Of a DNA stretch of 64,000 bases, positions 31,961 through 43,296 are shown piece by piece. The stretch covers positions 1 to 64,000 of the forward strand of contig NQMI01000075.1 of the NCBI GenBank assembly GCA_002270565.1, in the 5' to 3' direction. This DNA comes from Stenocarpella maydis (taxonomy: Eukaryota > Ascomycota > Sordariomycetes > Diaporthales > Diaporthaceae). Position 1 is the first letter of the stretch. Each line of letters starts with the position of its first letter. The position numbers and the translations under genes were made by a program. Under the pieces are notes generated by a model. The model had not been told where the DNA came from. It ran no database searches and saw only the letters and a list, made by a program, of their open reading frames with translations.

Positions 31961-33862
31961 ATGGCATCCAACGATGTTCGCGATGTTCTTAATCTCCCCT
32001 CGGACGACTTAACTCCCCGACCATCCAAGAAACAAAAGACCGCAGCACCACGACACAATCTCAAAGGCTTGGCAAGAGAAGTTCAGAATTTAGGCGGCGA
32101 CACCCCCATTGCAATCGTCCCGGAGGTTTCTTTATACAAGAAACGTCGATTCGCGAACCGCAAACCGGCCGCGAAATGGGAGCTCAGACCGTTCAGGAAC
32201 TCTGCGCGCGCAGATCAGACTCTGGTATTGCGCCACTGGAAACGGAAGACGGAGCCGGGGCAACCTAGCGACTCTGCCGACGGCGAGCCTTCAGAGGGTG
32301 CGAACAACGAGAATGGAGAGCAGGGCAACAGAACCGAGGAGGCTATCGAGGACTCGGCATTTGCAAAGTTCAACGTCAAGGTACAAATACCGGAATACAA
32401 CGATGAACAATACAGTGCGAAGCTGCAAAGCGACGACTGGACAAAGGACGAGACCGATTATCTAATGGAATTGGTGAGGGATTACGACTTGCGCTGGCCC
32501 ATCATCTGGGACCGGTACGATTTCGTCCCCAAAACGCCCGAGGGGCCGGACATGGATGGACCAAGCTCGGCCGTGGTGCCTGCGGTCAAGCCTAGGGATA
32601 TGGAAGATCTCAAAGCCCGGTACTATGAGGTTGCAGCCAAGATGATGGAGTTGCAGAAGGCAATCCAGTACATGACCCAACCTGAGTGGGACCTGCACCA
32701 AACCATGGTCAATTTCAAGCCGGAACAGGAGAGGGAACGAAAGAAGTTTGCGCTGAACTCCATGTCTCGTTCCAAGGAGGAAGCCAAGGAGGAAGAATCT
32801 CTGCTCATCGAGGTCAAACGCATAATGGCCCGCCAGGAGAGGTTCAACGAGGAGCGCAAGGAGCTCTACCAGAGGCTGGAGTACCCACACTCCGATCAAG
32901 ACATCAATGTTTTCAAGGGCAGCGCAGGTCTAACAAATCTGCTGAGCAACCTGCAGAACATGAACCAGGCCAAGAAGCGCAAGCCTATAACTGGACCAGA
33001 GGGCACAAGCACTGCTGTTGCTGCTGCGGGCCCCAACGGCCAGCCCGCCAGTGCGACCTCTGAAGCGACTCCGAGCCGACGTGAAAGCACCGCGGCTCCT
33101 TCAGCTGGGGTCCGCGATTCTATCGGGGCTGAGAAGCCTACACCGGCAAGCAACAAGAAGGGCCAGCCACCTCCGGAGCGACGCAAGCTCAATGAGCAGG
33201 AGGAGCAGATCTACGGCGTCTCGACGCATGAACGTCTAGGTTCAGGCCCAACCTTTCGTTATGAGCGGGTCAACAAGATATTCTCGCACAAGAGCGGCCA
33301 GCAGCAGCAACGGATACAGAATGTCCTTACCGAGCTCGACATACCCGTGCGCCTCAACATGCCGACCGCCTCTGTGGTGGCGGAGTACGAGAAGCTCGTA
33401 CTGGCAGTCACGGGCCTGGTCGACCTGAGGAAGATGAAAGACAAGCTGGATGGCGAGATCAAGATCGAAGAAGCCAAAAAGATCGAACGGGCCAAGGCCC
33501 GCGTGGCTCTTGGCCTCGATGGCGCCAGCGAAGATCCCAACCAAGACAAAAAGGCCGAGGAAGCTCCCGCCGAGGCCAAGGCGGAAGTCACGTCCGAGGA
33601 GAAGTCCCCGAAGGCCAATGGGGAACCGGCCAGCACGGCGCCTGATAGCGGTGCTGACATACAAGATACAGCAGAGGTTCCCGTTGTGAATGGCGACGGT
33701 GCCGCCGCAGCTGGCGATGAGGCTAGCACTCCCGTCGTTAAGGAAGAGGAAGGCAGCAGACTAGACAGCGGCGGCGGCGGCGGCGGCGCCTCCGGGAACA
33801 AGCGTAGCGCAAGTGTCCTCAGCACGACGTCTGACAAAAGCACCAAGAGACAGAAGAAGTGA
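31961..33862 (+). CDS. SWC4: SWR1/NuA4 complex subunit Swc4 (DMAP1 homologue)
   Basis: Nuclear chromatin protein shared by the SWR1 H2A.Z-exchange and NuA4 histone acetyltransferase complexes. Single exon, 633 residues. The start has MASNDVRDVLNLP. The conserved N-terminal region has KWELRPFRNSARAD and LRHWKRK. The SANT/Myb-like domain is at about residues 145-185 (DDWTKDETDYLMELVRDYDL then WPIIWDRYDF). A charged coiled region at about 215-310 contains RKKFALNSMSRSKEEAKEEE. The DMAP1-type C-terminal region at about 440-530 holds QNVLTELDIPVRLNMPTA and YEKLVLAVTGLVDLRKMK. The remaining 100 residues are acidic/Ala-rich and end in basic KRQKK. Length and domain order agree with fungal Swc4. Confidence 0.93.
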   Translation: MASNDVRDVLNLPSDDLTPRPSKKQKTAAPRHNLKGLAREVQNLGGDTPIAIVPEVSLYKKRRFANRKPAAKWELRPFRNSARADQTLVLRHWKRKTEPGQPSDSADGEPSEGANNENGEQGNRTEEAIEDSAFAKFNVKVQIPEYNDEQYSAKLQSDDWTKDETDYLMELVRDYDLRWPIIWDRYDFVPKTPEGPDMDGPSSAVVPAVKPRDMEDLKARYYEVAAKMMELQKAIQYMTQPEWDLHQTMVNFKPEQERERKKFALNSMSRSKEEAKEEESLLIEVKRIMARQERFNEERKELYQRLEYPHSDQDINVFKGSAGLTNLLSNLQNMNQAKKRKPITGPEGTSTAVAAAGPNGQPASATSEATPSRRESTAAPSAGVRDSIGAEKPTPASNKKGQPPPERRKLNEQEEQIYGVSTHERLGSGPTFRYERVNKIFSHKSGQQQQRIQNVLTELDIPVRLNMPTASVVAEYEKLVLAVTGLVDLRKMKDKLDGEIKIEEAKKIERAKARVALGLDGASEDPNQDKKAEEAPAEAKAEVTSEEKSPKANGEPASTAPDSGADIQDTAEVPVVNGDGAAAAGDEASTPVVKEEEGSRLDSGGGGGGASGNKRSASVLSTTSDKSTKRQKK

Positions 33863-36800
33863 GTAGGGAGGTACGGACAACCAGTCTTTTGGCGCGGGTT
33901 GGTCTTGTTGGTGGCCACGTTGCGCGATGGGTTAATGAGATTATAATTATACCATGTTGCAGTTGTGCACAACCGCCAACGATTCACACTTGTTGGGGGG
34001 CCGAGATGCCCTCACGATGACGCGATAGGCAACAACGTAAGAGATGGGTCCGGAGACAGAGGTGCTATACAACTATCGCACACACCAAATGATGAGGTTA
34101 TCCTGGCTCTCGAGGCGCACTGTGTGATGATGGGGTCAGGGTGCAGCTGGGGGTCACCATCTGGATGCGTCCGTCACCTTCACCGGGGCGGAGGGTCCTA
34201 TCCTTGGTCCACCATAGCAATCATAGATGGCTATAGATATCTCCGATGATCATCATCGTCTATAGCTGCTTCAGCCATGGCCAAGGGGGATAGAATCGCA
34301 GCCAACTAGGGACGGGGTATCTTGACATCGCGCCGCACCTCGACATCTGTCAGACAGCGGCGTTTCGTACCGGTACAAGATATGGACATGAGTGTACAAC
34401 GTACGGCTCATGACGATGGTAACAGGGGCAGACTAACAGCCACGATGGGCCCCGGGCGCTTGTGTGATCGGAGATGTGCCGTCTGGATCCAGGTCGGTTG
34501 GACAGCAAGCAAGGCGAGATGAGCGACTAGTGGGCGTCTTATCTGCAAAGTTTTTCTGCAGCTCCCAATAGCCTGTGCGTATTCTCTGCTGCCCGCAAGC
34601 GGGTGTCTGGCCCGGGATGGGGCGGGTTCTGAGGTGTAGACCGCCGGTTGTTTGAGGAGGGCTTGATAGGTTGTCGTCGTGATAGACAAGTTACCTCGTG
34701 CAGCCGCATCGCCCTATTTTAGCAGCACACCTGCGCCTGGGGACTCTGGATCAGCGCGCGCGAGATGCAGGTTACCCGCCCCCTAAAATGTATAGCACAG
34801 TAAGCCCCTTCCCACGGGCACATGTGGTGTCTTTATACCGGTATTCGCGGCGCGCTGGTGATATTGGTTGTTTTGTCCACATCAGCGCAGAAGACCCTTT
34901 AGGATCTCCAGGCCACCATCCTGGCCGGTGATCTCTCAGATACACCAATGGGACAGGTGTGCCGGGCACCAGATTGCCCTGCACTGCAGCAATCCGGCGG
35001 GATGGTAGATCTGGAGCACGCATTAACCGCCCGAGGGGTTCTATAGTGGGTGTGTTGGGCGGCCGACACACCCGCCCACTCGGGCGCGGTGACAACGACA
35101 GACGGATATACCCGAAGTCCCAACACACTAGACTTCTTGCTTCTTCAGCGTGACGCCGGCGCAACCCACACCGCGATGCCTTCGCATCCCATACGCAGTG
35201 TCCTCCGCAGGCGTAGACATCCAACACAGAGGCGACCGTTACCCCTGGCGCCTCGTCTGGCCTCACAACACCCATCTCCCTTGGCCGGGCAGGTTCTCGA
35301 GCACCCCGCATGCTCACCTGCATCTCGAGATCTGGCTGCGGAGGCTTGGGTGACGGGCAGGGCAGAGATGAGGGACTTTCATGGGGCCAGAAATCGGGGG
35401 TGATCCCAAGCGCTTGCCTGTTTCCTTCCCAAGAGATGTCAGCCGCCGATAAACCAGGACCAGTCATACGGGAAGAAGGACATCGGCGAGTCTATTCCTG
35501 TGGACCTCAAGAGCCCTTCCGGAGCCCATCTGGAAGGCGTGAGGTCGCGTGAGATTTTTCACGGCGCTTACACGTCGCGGACTAGCCGGTGGGCGGCTAT
35601 TTGGAGCGCCCTGATTGCTCGCTCGCGGCGCGGTGAGCGTGTGTGGGAGGATCTGAACGTGGGTCAGCGATGAGTTGGGATTTCACATAGTATTTGTGAT
35701 TGAAGCTTTTGACAGACCTTGATGCGATGGCGAACGATGCTTGTGATGTTTGTCTGCAAAACCCCGAAGTGGGAAACGACGTTGAATATCCCGAGAAGCT
35801 GAATTCGTGAGGCTGGGAGAACACACTCCAACCACCCCCCCCGCGCGCCTTCCACCCAACGTAGGAACGAACCTTAGTGTCGGCTGTTACAGGGTTAGGG
35901 CATAGAAGGCCCCCTTGCTTGGAGGATGGGCCGGGCCCATAGCAGCTTGGTCCACCCAGCACCAAATCCCAGTGGCTCGGAGGTGGCTTTGCTGCTGGCT
36001 TCCCTTGCCGTGGCTGGGCCCAATCAAAACGCACACCGTCTGCTTGGGCTGTCCCGGAGCTTCAAATGTTGTCAGGGTTGTTCAGAACGCCCCATTTGCC
36101 CCAGACGGCGGTGAGCGGCCTGATGTTTTTGACGAAGACATGGGACCTCGTCGACTGGCCGACGCCATTTACCCTCCACCAACCGCGCTTGTGGTCCCCT
36201 AGAATCCTTGTCGTCTAATCCGGCCCAGACAGATCATTCGGTCACGGCAGCTACTTCACTGACCGGCTGGCTCCACATCCAATGGCCAACGACGACCACT
36301 TGTGGTCACGTTACGGTGCCTCATAGGCGCATGGACTTGTTGCTCCTCGTCGAACCTTGGTACTAGCGGAGCCAGCGGGAGCCAGCGAGAGCGAGGCTAC
36401 GTGCCTTCTTTCGACATCACTCGACGCACAGAGCTCTCCTGCCCTCGGAAGCCCGGGGACCTGCCAGGATGCCTCTTCGTGTCGTGTCTGGTTAAAAGTA
36501 CCTGCGCGGATCACGTTTCCGCGCACTGCGCCGCGCCCTCGCTTCTTGTTCCACCAGCGCCTAATGAGGAAGTCAACGCCCGACGTCTGCCGCGGCCTGC
36601 CCATACCTGCGAGGCCCGAGCCAGCGGCCAACGACTCCATCACCCACCAGCCGGCCAGCCTGCTCTGCAAGGCAACGATGCAGCCAGCGAGCGCCATATG
36701 CCGCGACCTCGCCCGGCCTCGCGGCGGTGTGACATTGGCCTGCGATTAGCCCCTCCCAAGACCTTTAGCTGTGTGCAGGCAGAAAGACGCTGTGCCGTGA

Positions 36801-39800
36801 ACCAGCCTCGAGACCTGCAAGCAAGCGGGGACATACACAGGACAGGGCCATGGTTCAACAGCTCAAGGCTGTAAGGCGAGTGTTCCGGTGCGTGTTTGCG
36901 ACCTGGTTACTTCGTTTGAGTCGGAATCGGCTAATCATTCAGTGGCTTGGGTTACGCAACCAACACAAATTGCGATCGAGCGCATCGTGGCTGTCCTCGG
37001 GCTCTACTGCCAAATCTGCGAAGGCGCAGACAGGCATGCAACGCGACATGAAATGGGCGATGGCTTGTCAGTCCTCCCCGTCCCACGCCGCGTGCAGTAC
37101 CCGAGCGAAACTTGCCTAAGGGGGTTGCACTCTTAGTCATTCGTGCGTGTAGTCTTACTTGAGAGGATCGTATCAAGGGTCGACGATGGAGTCGCTTACC
37201 TACGTGACCGCCAACGGGACGCTCGCGAATCGCGATAAGCGACTTGTCAGCTTTGCACTAACGCGTGTGCGCTGCAATGCAGTCGCATGTCATCACACTG
37301 AACGCCAGAGCAAAGTTTCCCTCGTTCCTCGCGGGGCCTGGCCCCGGCTGTCGAGCGTTGCAGTTCTAAGATTGGTATCACACCCTCGAGACACCCTCGC
37401 CGCCCTCCAACTTCCAGATTCTATCTGTGTGGAGCTCGGCACAAAGGTCTCCTTTAGCTATTTCACTATTTTGCGCCCCTGTCATAGGCCAGGAAGTTGT
37501 ATTGATCCAGCCAATCATGGCCACAGGGTTGATGTAATTTCATCACATCGAGGCCATCATCGCGCAGGCGGGCCTGCTTTGGAGCCTTTTTCTGCTAGTT
37601 TGGTCTACCTCTGGGATGCATATGGTTATCCTCGAGAGCACCCGCACGGCATCTTCTCACGAAAGCTCATGTTTTAATCTCGGGCAATGCAAGGCAGAGC
37701 GACGCGGCAACAGACCTGGTTGCCAGTCCCCCGGAGATGGAGACGAGGGTTAGCTGCTAAAAATATCACCCTTTCGGCTGTTTCATCCAAGCCGGGGTGG
37801 CACGCCAGACACACACTTCCGCACGCGAAGCTCCGGCCAGTCTGGAACAGGTTCCTTGGCGCAATACTTTGCTCATATGGGCCGTGCCCTTCACCACTCG
37901 CCACGATGTCACCGTCCACAGCGACCAACACGATGTCTGAATCAACATGGCCGACGGCGCAAGGCATCTCAAATGACCATTGCTCAGCATCTGCAGGTAA
38001 GGTGGTTGAGACCTCGTCAACTAATCGAGCCAGCTTATTAGGCCCGTCTTGGCCGGGTTTGTTGCCGACCCACGCCGCTCGCTTCAATACGAGCTCTCTG
38101 CGACAATCTAGGAGCTCGAACAGATTGCCAGTGAGCCTGGCCTCGTCTGCCCATGGCCCCCATACAACGCAGAGCGGTAGCTCGACTGGAAGCTGTGTAT
38201 CGCCGGGGCGTTTACCATCGACAGGACCATCCGCTGAGACTGGCCCTGTCCGCGCTAATAATCGATGAAAACTTCTGCAGTCCCTGTCGTGAATGTGCCA
38301 TTGGTTGCCGCTTGTGCACTCACTTTTGCGCACCGAGGCCACATCACTGCTCCCACTGACCCTAGACCTCGGCGTCTGTGACGCATCGGCTTCGACCAGA
38401 GGGTGCATATGGTTCACAGAGACTTCCAAGGCAACTTCCTGTGACAGAAAGTAGCCCAGGGTCAACCATGGGCCCCCATGCAGCGGCCCATCACTTCCAA
38501 TCGCAGGGTATAGGCCGCTGTCTGCCACCGCAACAGGGGAATCTATGTTGCTATTTACGATGTTACGGATGGTCGAAACCCCACTCGTACGCGGTTCATG
38601 TTTTCAGCCAGACCGGGCAAAACGGCATTGACAGGCTCGTGGCCTTGTTCCGGTCAAGCGGGCCACGAAGACATACGTTGTCATGTTTGTGGCAGCCCAA
38701 CAACATTTTGTATGGGCCTGTTATAACCCAAACCAACCAGGGCCACTCCAGCCTCGCGAGATGAAAACTCCCTCTGAAGTTTCATCGGCCACAGACCCCG
38801 CCGCGGTGGGGCGTGGAAAAGGTGAGGCAGCCCATCTGGTGCCGCAAGCCTTTTACTCTAGGATCCCAGACGGTCGCCAACATCGCAGCAACACCACTGG
38901 ATCAAGCGAGGCTGAACCTTGCGGCACCCGGGCATTCCGTGTCTTCGACGGTCTCATAGGCGTGAGGCAAGCGCGTGTGTAGCCTAGTAGAGCCATGGTA
39001 GGTTAGTGACCCATGCAGCGCTCACTCATACATTGCTCTGTTGACTGCCTCGTTTCTGGTGTGCAAGTCGCGCCTTGAAGGGTTGCCGCATCAGGAAGGT
39101 CATATAAGACGAAGCCATGGGTAATTTCTGCAAATGAAACCCATGCATCACTGTCATGTACGGCACGGGCATCATGAGCCTGCGGGTGGTTATCGAAATC
39201 TGTGCTGTCGACCACGAAAGTCCAAAATGCCCAGGGCATCAGTACAACCGACCGGCTCCCGACGCATGCAGGCCGATATTGCATACAGACGGAAGCTGCA
39301 GGCCATCCTCGGTGGTGGTGGTAGTGGCTTGTGAAAGAAGCATAGCGGGGCGGCGCTATTCGGCACCATGACATCGCTTGCTGAACCAACAGGTCGGTTG
39401 GTGGGTGTGCTGTGCCGCAGAGGTGCCTAAAGGCACATCTTGTTAGTGTGCGCGGCCCAGCACACTTTAGGTTCAGGCCGGGTCCATAAAGGAACACCAC
39501 GCAGTTGGGATGACGATGCGGCCGGTATAGTTTTGTACTACTGACGGGACAGGCAGCCTGTCGACGGCTTCGAGTGGCCCGTCACGGCGACAGCGGCCGG
39601 CCGGACCAGTCAGCGCCCCAGCTGTCGCTTACCACCACTGAAACTTGGTTTCGAGACATGGGCACATGTCAGCATCAATGAGGAGGGATTATCATCCGCC
39701 CGCGGCTGCGATTGGCGACAAGGGATATGCCCTGTTGGTGACCCTGACTTTCCTTCTCGACCCGGCCTGTCCTGGTCCTGGCCAGTGTATCAAGGAACGT

Positions 39801-42800
39801 CGGGTCCAGGGATGGGCGGGAGGCCACGCCGCTACCAAGCGACCAGGCAGGACGGCCGCATCTCTCTTTTAGCACGAACGCTTCGCAAGCGATCCAGATG
39901 AGGTTGTGTTGAAGTAAGTGCTGTTGCCCGGGGTTGTTCACGGCCAATGGGGGGATACCTGGGAAGTTGCAGCCAACTTGTCAGCATTGCAAGGCTTATG
40001 TACGGAGTACCGCCAACGTACAACAGCCGGTGGCGGGTACATCATCAGACCGCCTTGACGACAAGCGCCATGCCGCCCAATATTGGAGCCGGCCCGGGCT
40101 TAGCGATGCCCTGCGGGTATCGAAACTGGCGACATGTACCGGTACCAGCGTGGCCATGTACCCGCTCGCTTGGGCCACGATGGCACCTTGCATGGTATGT
40201 GCTCTTACTGTCTTTAGGTCCTCGTTGCGATAAGAAATGAGATTACTGCCGAGGACTCCCTAGTTTCGCTGACTGATCGACTAGCCCATGCTACAGAACA
40301 ATTCCTCGATCCGTATCCCGCGCCCGTCTTCCCAGCCTGGTCGTCCTGACGGGGTTTTGGGCCCTGAGACTTGGACCTTCATCAAGCCAAAGTCTGGTCT
40401 CGTCGAGGTGTTTGTCTAACGCCGTACCACAGCCTTAACAAGCCCTGGGTCCGCTGCACCCTTTTCTGTATGGTGTCCTGTGCCATCTCTTCAACTTTCC
40501 GGCCCCTTCATGGCTTGTCTGTGGAACTGCACCTATCGTCTGATCTGACTAGCCTCGCAACTCTACCGCAGCCGATCCCCTGCATCGTGAGCAGGCCCAG
40601 ACAGGATCCAACCAACTCTATTCTGCGTTGCGTTTTACTGCCATCGTGAAGAGGACAGAGACTTCATCCCACTTTTGCCCCATTACATCTGGGCCCCACC
40701 CGGCCTCCACGCTGGCGCGCCCGTTTGAGCAAGCAGGCAACTTGCAAGCAGCTGTGCCGCCCTTGCGTCGACCTATCAAACCTTGCTGGGGCTGCTGCAG
40801 GGCGAGTGGGCAAGGACCTGCAGGGCAGCAAACACCACAGACCGAAAGGGGTTTTTTGTGCATTGGGAAGGGCAGGATTTGTATTGTCGCCGTGCCAGCT
40901 CGGAACCGTTGCGGGGTGCTGTACTGCGACTAATCAATCAACCCTGTGGAGGAGGCGAGAACTGGTCCAGCCAGCCCGCAACCAGACCAGCCGGCGTAAC
41001 GCGCGTCAGCGTCAAAAAGCTGAAGCTCCCCAAGCGCGCCCGCATCCTACCACGACACCCAAAATTCATCTGAGCTTTTAGACCGTTCACGGCGCTTCTC
41101 CCCCGCCGGGCATCTCCAAAACACCACCTCTCGCCGGCCGTTTTTGAGCTGGGCGGGAATCAAGCGCAGCAGACGCTCGGCAACAAGCTTCGCCCCAAGG
41201 TAAAAGCCAGCGCATACCAAACCGAGTCGAAACGTCGAGAGACAGTACCGCAGTAACGAGGGGCTGTGGTGACGAAGGTTCTCAGTCCACAACCCGTCGG
41301 ACATCGCCCGGGACTTCTACCCGTCGCCCATCTCCAGACTAGCAGCTACTTGGTCAAGACGGTCAGCGGCCTGTTCGAACCCAGGCATCCCGGGGACTGC
41401 AGTGGCACACCCCAACGGACCCGAACCAGAGCCCAAGGGCGCTCCTTGTGTATTTCCGGTAGGTTCCCAGCCGTTTTCTCAGGTGCCGCCGTCCAAGAAC
41501 TCCCTCTTAGTCTCTGCAGCGTGCCCAACTTTGTCAGAGGCGAGCCTTGCTCGGGCGGCCGGCGTTTGGTATCTGGCTGGGTGAGTCGCACACAGTCAAA
41601 TACGCAATCCCGATCACACTCTGCAGCCATCCCCTGTATGCATACTCGCACCGACCACTCACCCCCCCGTTGCTCACTATTATATCCGTGCATGGCATGC
41701 GCGGATGGTGGTAGCAAGCGGAGTTGACGAAACCGTCTTCCCCATTGTGGTGCAGTGCATTGTGTCTGTGCCTCTGACGTGTCATCCGGACTTCTTGTCA
41801 CCTTACCTCTCCCGACGCTCCCTTCCCATGTGCCCCTCCAGGGCCCAGTTCCCAAGCGGCGTATCAAGAGCCAGGGCCGGCGGCTGTGCAGATTTTTGGT
41901 GCAGATACGGAGACGACTTCGTGCCTCACACACGCGCGGAGTCCCCCCCCCCCAAGCCTAGCACTGCGTCTACTGTCTAGCACCGCTCAACCAACATTGG
42001 ATGAGACCCTGGGGTCAGAAATCACACGTCACCCCAACCACAGCCCGAGTAGTGCTCAAGGAAGGCATCGCCACTCTCGTGCTTGCCATGCTGCGCTCCC
42101 GGTCCACCACCGACACAATACCGTCAACAGTATTCTAACAGTACACAGAACTCCGAGGTTCGCGTCTTGGCCACCTGTCAGAAAGCAAGGCAAAGCAAAC
42201 TACATCAAATCAACGTCAGCCTTACTCCTGTACAGGTCTCGCCGAGGACCAGTCCTACAGACGCAGCTCGAGCCGGCCGCAGGTGCCGATCGACACGGAA
42301 CTCGAAGTAACCTTGGGTGGCGACCCTAGGAGGTACGTCCAGCGTCTATTCTTTCTCCGGCATAGCTGTCTCCCACGCTCGAGCATCTCCTGCATGTTGC
42401 CCGCCCCACCCTGCGGTACAAAATACAGTACGGTACAGTACAGCACAGTACTACCGCGCCGTTGACGCCTCCCCCCTGTCCATTCTCTTTCTTCTCCACA
42501 CTACAGAACAACCCCCGCACCTTTCCCTTCTGTTGGACCTCCGAGACGGCCAATCCTTCACGCTGATCACACACATTAGTCGCGCTGATTCATCCGAGAT
42601 TCTCATCTCACACGAGACGATCGCCGCAAAGCCTCTTATTTCTCATTCCACCTTTTGGGGTTTACCACCAGGACATCGGCTCCTGTCGATCACTCTTGCG
42701 CGCGCATGCACACACAGACCTTCACCTGGGCCGCATTGCATTTAGAATTTCCGTCTCGTGAGGCCTGGTCTTAGATCCCAGCATCTTACCCATCTTTGTG

Positions 42801-43296
42801 GACGAGCAGGCGGTCTCGGCTTTTGGGTTGAGGGAACGACCCGCGGCGCTTAAAACTTGGACGGCCAAGAAGTGGGTTCCGGACAGAACGGCGTATTTTC
42901 GAGACTTGCCGGCATAAGCGTCTCAACAACCACGCTGCGCGCGCGCGCCTCAGTGAGGGCGAGGGTTCTCGACGCAGCTTCCCAACTCTGTCCTTTAATC
43001 TGGTCATCTTGCACAAGCCTTTCGTTCGGGACGGCCTCTACCGACCGCTTCGTGGGCTCACCTCGCGCCACAACCGAAGCTTCCTCGGCACCATCCCCCC
43101 TGATTGTCGCAGGTGACATCTCGAACAGGCCCGGTGCACGCGACCAAAGGGTTTGCAAGGTCCAGCATATTCACACTTGCAGCGCGCAGGTTTCACGGGA
43201 CTTTCGGCACTGGCGCCTTGCGCGGCCACCACAAACTTGGCCGAGGGCATGAGAATTGAGCCGCATGCCCACAGCGCATCGTCATCCTGATTGAAA
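33863..43296. other. 9.4-kb region without recognisable gene
   Basis: Base composition is ordinary and not AT-rich. Open frames up to 284 codons occur on both strands (for example 37674-38528 minus, 34772-35467 minus, 36302-36874 plus), but none shows a known domain, signal peptide or convincing splice-linked continuation. No transposon ends or repeats stand out. The last 1 kb has pyrimidine-rich tracts (about 42470-42520) suitable for the promoter and leader of the next gene. It may hold a long regulatory region, noncoding transcripts, or fast-evolving genes I cannot see. Confidence 0.5.

Noticed and set aside
37674..38528. 284-codon minus-strand open frame
   Set aside because: No domain, signal or family resemblance, with overlapping long frames on the other strand. 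Probably chance in GC-balanced DNA; mentioned only as a candidate to test.
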